Shown: piece after piece, positions 17,022-24,917 of the stretch | How the letters are laid out: each line of letters starts with the position of its first letter | Position numbering within the stretch: position 1 is the first letter of the stretch | Assembly (NCBI GenBank): GCA_910579545.1 | Contig: CAJTVI010000015.1 | Span: 1 to 41,306, forward strand | Direction: 5' to 3' | DNA: 41,306 bases | From: an uncultured Oscillospiraceae bacterium | Lineage (GTDB): Bacteria > Bacillota > Clostridia > Oscillospirales > Ruminococcaceae | Notes under the pieces: generated by a model | What the model saw: only the letters and a program-made list of their open reading frames with translations | Database searches by the model: none | Told to the model about the DNA's origin: nothing | Made by a program: the position numbers and the translations under genes

Positions 17022-18011
17022 TCACTCCCGGGTGGTGCCGCCGGCGGCGTAGTGCACCGGCAGGCATACCAGGCTGGGCAGGTTGCTGCGGTCCTCCCGC
17101 AGCAGCAGGTCCGCGCAGGTCTCGGCCAGCCGGCCGATCGGCTGCACAATGGTGGAACAGCAGTATTCCCCGGTGGCAAACCGGCGGATGCCGTCAAACC
17201 CGATCATCTGCACGTCCTCGGGCACCCGCAGGCCCAGTTCGGCCAGCATGGCCCGCACCTTGCAGGCCAGTTCGTCGTTTACGCAAAAGATGCCGTCGTA
17301 CAAAAGCCGGCCCTCACGCAGGTGCCCGGCCAAAAACCGGCGGAAGGGCTCGTAGCCATCCTCGTCCCGCAGGCGCAGCTCGGCGCACTCCACCCCGTGC
17401 TGGCGGCAGGCCGAGGCAAACCCGTCTCCCCGCTTGTCCGACTCGCCCGGAACCGACGAGCCGATGCGCAAAAACAGCGGCCGTTTGCAGCCAAGGGCCA
17501 GCAGCTTTTCGGCCGCCAGCTGCCCGCCGCCAAAATTGTCCGATGCAACGCAGGGCACGCTGGGGCTGAAATACCGGTCGATGCTCACATAGGGCAGCTG
17601 CGGGTCCACCGTGAGGTCGGGGGTGTAGGTAAGCCCAATAATGCCGTCCACCTTGTTCTGCTGCACCATCTGGATGCAGCGCTGCTCGGCCTCGGGGTCC
17701 GAGGCGGTCAGCGAGAGCAGCACCCGGTACTTTTTGGCGCTCAGCACCTGGCACAGCTCCTGTGCCAGCGCCGAAAAAAACGGCCCGGTCACGCTGGGCA
17801 AAATCAGCGCCACCGTAAAGGTGCGCCGGGCCTTGAGCCCCCGCGCATAGCTGTTTACCTGGTAGCCCAGCTTTTGGGCCGCTTGCTCTACCCGGCGGCG
17901 GTATTCCTCGCCCACCGGCAGCTCGTTGAACACCTTGGAAACGGTGCCCAGCGCCACCCCCGCCTCGCGGGCCACGTCCTTCATGGTGGGCGCGCCGCCC
18001 TGCTGCTTCAT
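17022..18011 (-). CDS. LacI-family transcription repressor of the fructan locus
   Basis: 329 aa. The N-terminus holds the LacI helix-turn-helix TMKDVAREAGVALGTVSKVFN and hinge region (NSYARGLKARRTFTVALILPS), followed by a sugar-binding PBP1-like domain (VDGIIGLTY, NDELACKVRAMLAELGLRVPEDVQMIGFDGI). Ribosome site AAGGAGTGA precedes the ATG. It is divergent from the transporter-GH32-fructokinase operon; LacI-like operator candidates with a central AACGTT lie in its own promoter (18221-18232) and just after the operon's start site (18394-18405). Likely a repressor released by a sugar or sugar phosphate from sucrose/fructan breakdown. Assignment of family is firm, ligand inferred. Confidence 0.93.
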   Translation of the reverse strand: MKQQGGAPTMKDVAREAGVALGTVSKVFNELPVGEEYRRRVEQAAQKLGYQVNSYARGLKARRTFTVALILPSVTGPFFSALAQELCQVLSAKKYRVLLSLTASDPEAEQRCIQMVQQNKVDGIIGLTYTPDLTVDPQLPYVSIDRYFSPSVPCVASDNFGGGQLAAEKLLALGCKRPLFLRIGSSVPGESDKRGDGFASACRQHGVECAELRLRDEDGYEPFRRFLAGHLREGRLLYDGIFCVNDELACKVRAMLAELGLRVPEDVQMIGFDGIRRFATGEYCCSTIVQPIGRLAETCADLLLREDRSNLPSLVCLPVHYAAGGTTRE

Positions 18012-18210
18012 GCCGTGTCACTCCTTATTAAGGCGGGGCCGGCCGGGGCCGGCGTTTTGCCGCCGGCCCCAGCGTATGCCTGCCGCCTGTATCCTGCCCT
18101 CCGGGCGGTTTGGCGGCTGAGCCCCCGCCGGCCGGGCCCGGCGCCCAGACTTTGGGCGTTTTGCCGGTGGGTTTCACCCGCCGTTTCATGAAATTCCCCC
18201 GATGTTTTTT

Positions 18211-18238
18211 ATTATATTCATGAAACGTTATTTTTCAA
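18211..18238 (-). promoter_or_regulatory. lacI promoter with operator in the spacer
   Basis: Minus strand TTGAAA (18233-18238), 16-bp spacer, TATAAT (18211-18216). The spacer contains TGAAACGTT (18221-18229). A separate perfect 10-bp palindrome TTTCATGAAA lies downstream at 18184-18193. The leader to lacI is about 190 nt. Confidence 0.7.
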
Positions 18239-18349
18239 GTGCCTTTCATCAAAAAAGGCGTCACCCCCGAACAAAACGTGAAAATGCACAATAAACGCCC
18301 TTTTTGTTCGTGCATAACGGATAATTTCAAATTTTATTCACAAAAAGGA

Positions 18350-18378
18350 TTGACAGCGGCCCATTTGCGGCCTATTCT
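18350..18378 (+). promoter_or_regulatory. Promoter of the fructan importer-hydrolase operon
   Basis: TTGACA (18350-18355), 17-bp spacer, TATTCT (18373-18378), preceded by an A/T-rich stretch (about 18318-18346) that could act as UP element. Start expected near 18385; the leader to the first gene is about 180 nt. The rest of 18012-18565 shows no gene. Confidence 0.82.
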
Positions 18379-18393
18379 GGTAACAAAGGTTCG

Positions 18394-18415
18394 TGTAACG
18401 TTTCACAACGCGTGA
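18394..18415. promoter_or_regulatory. LacI-type operator downstream of the start site
   Basis: TGTAACGTTTCA (18394-18405), a near-palindrome with the central CG typical of LacI-family sites, overlapping an inverted pair TTCAC-N5-GTGAA (18402-18416). Lying about 10 bp after the predicted transcription start, it would act as a roadblock. Confidence 0.55.
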
Positions 18416-18565
18416 ATCAAGCAGTACCCCCCATCGTCCGGCTGTCTTCGTGGTTTTCGCAAGACCCGCGGCAGGGGCGGGGCGCAATGAAACAGGCGAA
18501 CCAAACCGTTTCCCCATCCACCGCAACCGCACCTTTCCAAAATCCAACAACAGGAGTGAGCTGCA

Positions 18566-19525
18566 ATGGCAAAAACGACCCTCATGGCCGGGGCTGGCCC
18601 GGCAGCCGCCGCGGCCCGGCCGGCCCGGCGGGGCAAGACCCTTGGCAGGCGCATCCGGGACAACTGGCAGATGTACCTGCTGCTGCTGATCCCGGTGGCG
18701 CTGACCCTCATCTACAAGTACATCCCCATGTACGGCATCCAGATCGCCTTCCGCGATTTCAAGGCAAGCCTTGGCTATGCCGGCAGCGAATGGGTGGGCT
18801 GGTACTGGTTCAAACGGTTTTTCAGCGCGCCCACCTGCTGGCGCATGATCAAAAACACGGTGCTTATCAGCCTGTACAGCCTCTTGTGGGGGTTCCCCAT
18901 CCCCATCTTCCTCTCGCTCATGATCAACCAGCTGCGGCACCCCAAATTTAAGCGGGTGGTGCAAACGGTTCTCTACGCGCCGCACTTTATCTCGATCATG
19001 GTCATCTGCGGTATGCTGCGCATCTTTTTAAGCCCCTCGGGCGGGCTGCTCAACCTGCTGCTGGGCTCCAGCGTGGACTTCCTCACCGAGTCCAGCGCCT
19101 TCCGCACCATCTATGTTGCCTCGGGCGTCTGGCAGGACGCCGGCTGGGGCTGCATCATCTACCTGGCCACCCTTGCCAACGTGGACCCCGGCCTTTACGA
19201 GGCCGCCAAGGTGGACGGTGCCTCCATCTTCCAGCGCATCCTCCACATCGACATCCCGGCCCTGATGCCCATGGCGGTGCTCAACCTCATCATGGCGGCC
19301 GGCGGGCTGATGAACGTCGGGTTTGAAAAGGTCTGGCTGTTGCAGACCGACCTCAACAAGGCCGCCTCGGACGTCATCGCCGTGTATGTGTACGAGCAGG
19401 GCATCCAAAGCGCCAAGTACAGCTATTCCACCGCGGTGGGGCTGTTCAACACGGTGGTCAACATCCTGCTGCTGCTCATTGTAAATAAGGTCGCGTCCAA
19501 AGCCTCGGACGTCGAATTTATGTAA
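18566..19525 (+). CDS. Oligosaccharide ABC permease, LplB type
   Basis: 319 aa, first permease of a carbohydrate (CUT1) importer. The LplB signature is clear: RRIRDNWQMYLLLLIPVALTLIYKYIPMYG, FRDF, then about six TM segments and the EAA-type loop NVDPGLYEAAKVDGASIFQRILHIDIPAL that contacts the ATPase. The ribosome site AGGAGTGAG is before the ATG. YtcP-type permease and binding lipoprotein follow at 16-nt intervals. No ATPase gene is present, as usual for this group, which borrows a general MsmX-like ATPase encoded elsewhere. The neighbouring GH32 and fructokinase suggest sucrose or fructo-oligosaccharides as cargo. Confidence 0.92.
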   Translation: MAKTTLMAGAGPAAAAARPARRGKTLGRRIRDNWQMYLLLLIPVALTLIYKYIPMYGIQIAFRDFKASLGYAGSEWVGWYWFKRFFSAPTCWRMIKNTVLISLYSLLWGFPIPIFLSLMINQLRHPKFKRVVQTVLYAPHFISIMVICGMLRIFLSPSGGLLNLLLGSSVDFLTESSAFRTIYVASGVWQDAGWGCIIYLATLANVDPGLYEAAKVDGASIFQRILHIDIPALMPMAVLNLIMAAGGLMNVGFEKVWLLQTDLNKAASDVIAVYVYEQGIQSAKYSYSTAVGLFNTVVNILLLLIVNKVASKASDVEFM

Positions 19526-19541
19526 AGGAGGCCGCTTACTC

Positions 19542-20441
19542 ATGACAAGCGCCCATAAAAAGGCCCGCGGCATGTCGGACAAAACCAGCGAGGCCATCCT
19601 GATCTTTATCTGCGCCGTCGTGCTGCTGCTGGTGGCCTACCCGCTCTACTATGTGGTGGTCGCCTCCTTCTCGGACCCCTACGAGGTCTACGCCGGCAAA
19701 ACCTTCCTGTTGCCCAGCGGCTTTACGCTGGAGGGCTACAAGTCGGTCTTCCTCAACGACGGCATTGTCTCCGGCTTTCTCAACTCGGTCAAATACACGG
19801 TCATCGGCACCATCTTCTCGGTGGTCATGCTCTACATCACCGCCTACCCCCTGGCCCAGAAGGACCTGCCCGGCCGCAAGCTGATAAGCCTCTTTTTCCT
19901 CATTACCATGTACTTTGGCGGCGGGCTGGTGCCCACCTACTTAGTGGTCAAGCAAACCGGCCTTGTGGGCAGCATGTGGTCCCTCTTTTTGCCCGGCGGC
20001 GTGGGGGTAGGCAACATGATCATCGTGCGCAACTACTTCCAAAACAGCATCCCCCACGACCTTTTGGAGGCCAGCCGCATCGACGGCTGCACCAAGTTCC
20101 GCACCTTTATCAAGGTGGTCATCCCGCTCTCGATGCCCATTCTGGCCGTGATGGTCGTCTTTTCCATGGTGGCCTACTGGAACGACTGGTTCACCGCCCT
20201 GATCTACCTGGGCGGCCAGGGCTCGCCGCTGCCGCTGGTGATGCGCAACATCCTGATCAAGAGCAGCGCCACCGCCAGCCAGGCCTCCACCATCTCGGGC
20301 GGCTACGCCGAACTCAACAAGCTCACCGAGCTGCTCAAGTTCTGCTCGATGATCGTGGCGGCCCTGCCCATGCTCATCGTCTACCCATTTGTGCAGAAAT
20401 ACTTTGAAAAAGGCTTTATGGCCGGCGCGGTCAAGGGCTGA
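19542..20441 (+). CDS. Oligosaccharide ABC permease, YtcP type
   Basis: 299 aa, partner permease. YtcP features are YPLYYVVVASFSDPYEVYAGKTFLLPSGFTLEGYK, AYPLAQKDLPGRK, YFGGGLVPTYL, and the EAA loop SIPHDLLEASRIDGCTKFRTFIKVVIPLSMPI. The C-terminal FVQKYFEKGFMAGAVKG is the family's standard ending. AAAGGAGG precedes the start. It forms a heterodimer with the LplB-type protein encoded immediately upstream. Confidence 0.93.
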   Translation: MTSAHKKARGMSDKTSEAILIFICAVVLLLVAYPLYYVVVASFSDPYEVYAGKTFLLPSGFTLEGYKSVFLNDGIVSGFLNSVKYTVIGTIFSVVMLYITAYPLAQKDLPGRKLISLFFLITMYFGGGLVPTYLVVKQTGLVGSMWSLFLPGGVGVGNMIIVRNYFQNSIPHDLLEASRIDGCTKFRTFIKVVIPLSMPILAVMVVFSMVAYWNDWFTALIYLGGQGSPLPLVMRNILIKSSATASQASTISGGYAELNKLTELLKFCSMIVAALPMLIVYPFVQKYFEKGFMAGAVKG

Positions 20442-20457
20442 GGAAGGAGGACGCATC

Positions 20458-22143
20458 ATGAAACGGTCAACAAAACAAAGGGCCTGCGGCCTTCTGGCCG
20501 GCGGCCTGCTGCTGGCCCTCTTGCCCGGCTGCAGCGGCGGGCTGGTCAGCAATGTCAACAACGGCGCCATCAACCCCAACACCGACCAGACCGAGTTTGA
20601 CATCATGGGCGGCATGTCCGCCCTCTCGGCCGGCTACGAGGATCACGAGGTGCTGAACGCTTTGCAAAAGAGCGCCGGCGTTTCGATCCACTGGGAGACC
20701 ATGAGCGACTCGCTGGCCGAGCAGGTCAACATCCGCATCACCGGCGGCCAGCTGCCGGACGCCTTTATGGGGGTGGGCTTTTCCAACTACGACATCGCCC
20801 GCTACGGCGACGACGGCACCTTTTTGGACCTGACCCCCTACCTCACCCCGGAGATCATGCCCAACCTCTGCGCCGTGCTGGAGGCCCACCCCGAGATCAG
20901 GGCCGCCATCACCATGGAGGACGGCGGCATCTACGGCCTGCCCTCGGGTGAGCAGATGACCACCGCCGGCATCGGCGCGCCGATGGACGAGGCCTTCTCG
21001 ATCTTCTCGGTGCCCCAGTACAGCATGATCAACAAGGCCTGGCTGGACGAACTGAACCTCCCGATGCCCACCAGCCTGGATGAACTGCACGATGTGCTCA
21101 AGGCATTTAAGGACAACGACATGTCGGCCCGATACTACGGCAACGCGCCGGGCAGCACCATCCCCATGACCACCGGCTTTGATGAATGGTGCTGGGGCCA
21201 GAACATCTTTTATGCCGGCTTTGGCTTTACCAACTGGCCCAACGACGTCATCAACGACATCCACCTCACCGGCGACGGCAAGGTCGAATTTGTCTGCACC
21301 ACCGACGCCTACCGCGACTGCATCACCTATTTCCACGACTGGTACGCCGAGGGCCTGATGGACGTGGAGATGTTCAGCCAGAGCGACAGCCAGCTTATCG
21401 CCAAGTGCCAGCAGGGCTATGTGGGGGTCTCCACCTGGTGGTACATCGAGGAGCTGATGGGCGACTACGCCAAGGACTACGTCTTTTTGCCGCCCCTCAC
21501 CGGCCCCAAGGGCACCCAATACGAGGGCACCTGCGGGGTCACCATCCGCCCGGGCACCCCCATCAGCTCGGGCCAGCTCAACATCACCAACAAGTGCCAG
21601 AGCCCCATCAACCTGCTCAAATTCTTTGACCAGTGGTACGACGGCGAAACCGTGATGCAGCTGCAGTATGGGCCGATCGGGGTGTTCTTTACCGGCAAGG
21701 ACGACAAGGGCATGTGGCTCTCGATCAGCGATGAGGAGGCCCGCGCCAAGTACGGCAAGAGCGGCGGTGAGCTGCGCAATGTGTACGAGGTGTTCGGCCC
21801 CAAGCTGGTGCTGGCCGAATACTACAACGAGGTCTTTTACATGGAGCCGCGCGCCATCGAGCGGCTGACCGACCTGGACGAATCCTGGATGCCCTATGTC
21901 AAGGATACCACCTTCTACCCGGTGGACTGCGTGTTTACCGGCATGGAGATGGAAACCATCGACTGGCACAAGCCCGATTTTGAAAGCGCGGTGCGCGAGC
22001 AGGAGGGCCTTTGGATCAAGGAGGGCGGCCCCACCGACGCCGAGTGGGAGGCCTACAAGCAGCGCCTGGCGGACAAATGCGGCCTTAACGACCTGATCCA
22101 GGCCTATCAGGACGCCTACGACCGGTACGCCCAAACCCGGTGA
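20458..22143 (+). CDS. Oligosaccharide-binding lipoprotein of the ABC importer
   Basis: 561-aa extracytoplasmic solute-binding protein. The lipoprotein signal ends in LLPGC (Cys25). The mature part has the LipO/family-1 binding-protein look: GMSALSAGYEDHEVLNALQKSAGVSIHWE, ITGGQLPDAFMGVGFSNYDIARYGDDGTFLDLTPYL, and many Trp/Tyr residues (YDGETVMQLQYG, YFHDWYAEGLMD) as expected for carbohydrate stacking. The ATG at 20458 follows AAGGAGGA; an in-frame extension from 20389 would overlap the permease. It is third in the operon; a 12-bp hairpin after it may protect this highly needed part of the mRNA. Confidence 0.92.
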   Translation: MKRSTKQRACGLLAGGLLLALLPGCSGGLVSNVNNGAINPNTDQTEFDIMGGMSALSAGYEDHEVLNALQKSAGVSIHWETMSDSLAEQVNIRITGGQLPDAFMGVGFSNYDIARYGDDGTFLDLTPYLTPEIMPNLCAVLEAHPEIRAAITMEDGGIYGLPSGEQMTTAGIGAPMDEAFSIFSVPQYSMINKAWLDELNLPMPTSLDELHDVLKAFKDNDMSARYYGNAPGSTIPMTTGFDEWCWGQNIFYAGFGFTNWPNDVINDIHLTGDGKVEFVCTTDAYRDCITYFHDWYAEGLMDVEMFSQSDSQLIAKCQQGYVGVSTWWYIEELMGDYAKDYVFLPPLTGPKGTQYEGTCGVTIRPGTPISSGQLNITNKCQSPINLLKFFDQWYDGETVMQLQYGPIGVFFTGKDDKGMWLSISDEEARAKYGKSGGELRNVYEVFGPKLVLAEYYNEVFYMEPRAIERLTDLDESWMPYVKDTTFYPVDCVFTGMEMETIDWHKPDFESAVREQEGLWIKEGGPTDAEWEAYKQRLADKCGLNDLIQAYQDAYDRYAQTR

Positions 22144-22162
22144 CCCAAATTTTTACCATCCT

Positions 22163-22200
22163 GCCCTGCCGCGGTCTTGACATCCAGGCCGCGGCAGGGC
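22163..22200 (+). other. Intercistronic hairpin with embedded TTGACA
   Basis: Perfect 12-bp GC stem (22163-22174 with 22189-22200), 14-nt loop; no U-run follows, so it is more likely an mRNA stabiliser or processing site than a terminator. The loop holds TTGACA (22177-22182), and 17 bp later lies CAAAAT (22200-22205), so a weak internal promoter for GH32 is also possible. Confidence 0.6.
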
Positions 22201-22227
22201 AAAATAGACTGAGGAGGGGAACGACCC

Positions 22228-23709
22228 ATGACCAGCCCAAAACTGCAGCAGGCCCGGGATTTTGAGGCCCAGTACGGCCCGCGCATTCCCGATGCCGAGC
22301 GCCCGGCGTTTCACGCCACCCCCACCATCGGCTGGATGAACGACCCCAACGGTTTTTCGGTTTACAAGGGCGAATGCCACCTTTTTTACCAGTACCACCC
22401 CTTTTCCAACGAGTGGGGGCCGATGCACTGGGGGCATTTAAAAACCCGCGATTTTCTGCACTGGCAGCGGCTGCCCGCCGCCCTTGCGCCGGATGAGGCA
22501 TACGACGCCGCGGGCTGCTTTTCGGGCGGGGCGGCCGAGCTGCCGGACGGCCGGCAGCTGCTGATGTACACCGGCGTGCAGCGCGAGCGCACCCCCGAGG
22601 GTTTTTTGCAGGAGATCCAAACCCAGTGCGTGGCCATTGGGGATGGGGTAAACTACCAAAAACTCGGCCAAAACCCGGTGCTGGATGCCAAAGACCTGCC
22701 CGAGGGCGGCAGCCGGATCGATTTCCGCGACCCCAAGCTCTGGCGGGGGGAGGACGGGGCGTATTACGCCGTGATCGGCAACCGCACCCGGGACGGCAGC
22801 GGCGCCATCCTGCTCTACCAAAGCGCGGACGGCTGCCAGTGGCGCTTTGTGCGCACCCTGGACGCCTGCCAAAACCAGTACGGCCGCATGTGGGAGTGCC
22901 CGGACTACTTTGCGCTGGACGGCAGGCAGGTTTTGCTTACCAGCCCGCAGGAGATGACCCCCATCGGCCTGGAGTTCCACGCCGGCAACGGCACCCTCTG
23001 CCTGATGGGCCACACCGCGCCGGACGGCGGCTTTGTGCGTGAGCGGGTGCAGGCGGTGGATTACGGCCTGGATTTTTACGCCCCCCAGACCCTGCTTGCT
23101 CCGGACGGCCGGCGGATCATGATCGGCTGGATGCAGAACTGGAGCACGGTGGGGGCAAAGCCGGATCACTGCCGGTGGTTTGGCCAGATGAGCCTGCCGC
23201 GGGAGCTTTCGGTGCAAAACGGGCGGCTGGCCCAGCAGCCGGTGCGGGAGCTGGAGGGCTGCCGCGGCCCGGCGGTGGTGCACCACCACATCCTGGTCAG
23301 CGGCGAGACCAACCTGCCAGGCATCGCGGGCCGGGTGCTGGATATGACCGTCTCGGTGCGGCCGATGGGGCAGGGGTCCTACCGGTGGTTCTGCATCCAC
23401 CTTGCCAAGGACGGCGAGCACGACACCATCCTGCGCTTTAAGCCAAACGAGAGCATTTTAAAAATCGACCGCACCCGCAGCGGCCTGCCGCACGACATTG
23501 TAAATACCCGCAGCTTTTTGGTGCGCCAGCGGGAGGGCGAGGTAAAACTCCGGGTCATCCTGGACCGGTTCAGCGTCGAGGTGTTTGTAAACGACGGCGA
23601 GCAGGCGGCCAGCGCGGTGATCTATACCCGGCCCGAGGCCCAGGCCATCACCTTTGAGGCGGAGGGCCAGCTGTTGATGGACGTGGAAAAATACGACCTT
23701 GTGCTGTAA
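22228..23709 (+). CDS. GH32 beta-fructosidase (sucrose/sucrose-6-phosphate hydrolase)
   Basis: 493-aa intracellular glycoside hydrolase of family 32; it has no signal peptide. The three catalytic motifs are present: WMNDPNG (36-42, nucleophile Asp39), FRDPK (166-170, stabilising Asp168) and WECPD (222-226, acid/base Glu223). The five-blade propeller is followed by a beta-sandwich (about 340-493). The enzyme cleaves terminal beta-fructose from sucrose, sucrose-6-phosphate or short fructans. Since uptake here is by an ABC importer, not a PTS, unphosphorylated sucrose or fructo-oligosaccharides are the likely substrates. GAGGAGGGG precedes the ATG. Fructokinase follows after about 110 bp and would phosphorylate the fructose released. 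Confidence 0.94.
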   Translation: MTSPKLQQARDFEAQYGPRIPDAERPAFHATPTIGWMNDPNGFSVYKGECHLFYQYHPFSNEWGPMHWGHLKTRDFLHWQRLPAALAPDEAYDAAGCFSGGAAELPDGRQLLMYTGVQRERTPEGFLQEIQTQCVAIGDGVNYQKLGQNPVLDAKDLPEGGSRIDFRDPKLWRGEDGAYYAVIGNRTRDGSGAILLYQSADGCQWRFVRTLDACQNQYGRMWECPDYFALDGRQVLLTSPQEMTPIGLEFHAGNGTLCLMGHTAPDGGFVRERVQAVDYGLDFYAPQTLLAPDGRRIMIGWMQNWSTVGAKPDHCRWFGQMSLPRELSVQNGRLAQQPVRELEGCRGPAVVHHHILVSGETNLPGIAGRVLDMTVSVRPMGQGSYRWFCIHLAKDGEHDTILRFKPNESILKIDRTRSGLPHDIVNTRSFLVRQREGEVKLRVILDRFSVEVFVNDGEQAASAVIYTRPEAQAITFEAEGQLLMDVEKYDLVL

Positions 23710-23822
23710 CGCCCGGCCCGCCGCCAAGGCGGGGACGCCGGCGCTTTATAAAAAACAAAAGCATCGCCCGGCAGGCCGTTTTGGCATGACCGGGGGGTGC
23801 AAAAGCGAAGGGATGATGCAGC

Positions 23823-24788
23823 ATGGCAAACGCGCGCTTTGACGTGGTGGCTCTGGGCGAGCTGCTGATCGATTTTACCCAAAACGGCTGTTCCGGCCAG
23901 GGCAACCCGCTGTTTGAGGCAAACCCCGGCGGCGCGCCCTGCAACGTGCTGGCCATGCTTACCAAGCTGGGCCGGCGCTGCGCCTTTGTGGGCAAGGTGG
24001 GGCAGGACCTGTTTGGCCGGCAGCTGGCGGCGGCGGCCGGCGAGGCCGGCATCTGCATGGACCATCTTGTGTTTGACCCGGCGGTGGGCACCACCCTGGC
24101 CTTTGTGCAGACCCTGCCGGGGGGCGACCGGGATTTTTCCTTCTACCGCAGCCCGGGCGCGGACATGATGCTTACCGAAAACGAGCTGCCGCTCGGGGTC
24201 ATCGCCTCCAGCCGCATCTTCCACTTTGGCACCCTCTCCATGACCCATCCGGGGGTGCGGGCGGCCACCGTCAAGGCCATCGGGTGCGCCAAACAGGGCG
24301 GCGCGCTCATCTCGTTCGACCCCAACCTCCGCCCGCCCCTCTGGGCCAGCCTTGCCGAGGCCAAGGCCCAGATCGAATATGGCCTTGCCCACTGCGATAT
24401 CCTGAAAATTGCCGACAACGAGCTGGAATTTATGACCGGCGAAACCGATTTTGACAAGGGCGCCGCCATTTTGCAGCAGCAGTATCCGGGCATCCGGCTG
24501 CTCAACGTCACCGCCGGGGCCGCAGGCAGCCACGCCTATTACAAAAACCTGCGGGTGTTTGTGCCGGCCTGCCAAAAGGGCGGGGTCATCGAGACCACCG
24601 GCGCGGGCGACACCTTCTGCGCCTGCGTGCTGGGCTTTGTGCTTGAACACGGGCTGGAAAACCTCACCGAGGCAAAGCTCAGCGAAATGCTGCGCTTTGC
24701 CAACACCGCGGCCTACCTGGTCACCACCAAAAAGGGCGCCATCCGGGCCATGCCTACCCCCGCGCAGGTACAGGAGTGCATGGAGTAA
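23823..24788 (+). CDS. Fructokinase, PfkB family
   Basis: 321-aa ribokinase-fold sugar kinase. The N-terminus VVALGELLIDF, the substrate loop NPGGAPCNVLAML (about 34-46) and the C-terminal ETTGAGDTFCA with catalytic Asp263 are standard for fructokinases. It phosphorylates fructose at O6 with ATP, feeding glycolysis. The start is preceded by AAGGGATGATG. The 113-bp gap after GH32 carries a small CCCGCC hairpin and an A-rich stretch but no clear terminator, so I treat it as the last gene of the operon. Confidence 0.92.
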   Translation: MANARFDVVALGELLIDFTQNGCSGQGNPLFEANPGGAPCNVLAMLTKLGRRCAFVGKVGQDLFGRQLAAAAGEAGICMDHLVFDPAVGTTLAFVQTLPGGDRDFSFYRSPGADMMLTENELPLGVIASSRIFHFGTLSMTHPGVRAATVKAIGCAKQGGALISFDPNLRPPLWASLAEAKAQIEYGLAHCDILKIADNELEFMTGETDFDKGAAILQQQYPGIRLLNVTAGAAGSHAYYKNLRVFVPACQKGGVIETTGAGDTFCACVLGFVLEHGLENLTEAKLSEMLRFANTAAYLVTTKKGAIRAMPTPAQVQECME

Positions 24789-24821
24789 GACAGCATTATT
24801 TTACACAATTCCAAAAAGCAG

Positions 24822-24852
24822 CGGCCGCAAAAGTGGCGGCCGTAAGTTTTTT
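24822..24852. terminator. Bidirectional terminator after fructokinase
   Basis: 7-bp stem CGGCCGC/GCGGCCG (24822-24828 with 24836-24842) followed by TAAG and TTTTTT; on the other strand the stem is followed, after CTGC, by a T-run (from CCAAAAAGCAG upstream). It separates the convergent fructokinase and radical SAM genes. Confidence 0.7.
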
Positions 24853-24917
24853 GGGCTGCACAGCCTGTCCGGGCAAAACGCCTTGCGGATAGCGGATAAA
24901 GGGCAGGAGCGCCGGCC

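Noticed and set aside
16872..18191. 439-codon plus-strand frame opposite lacI
   Set aside because: Antisense composition and no start signals; the minus strand encodes an intact LacI protein.
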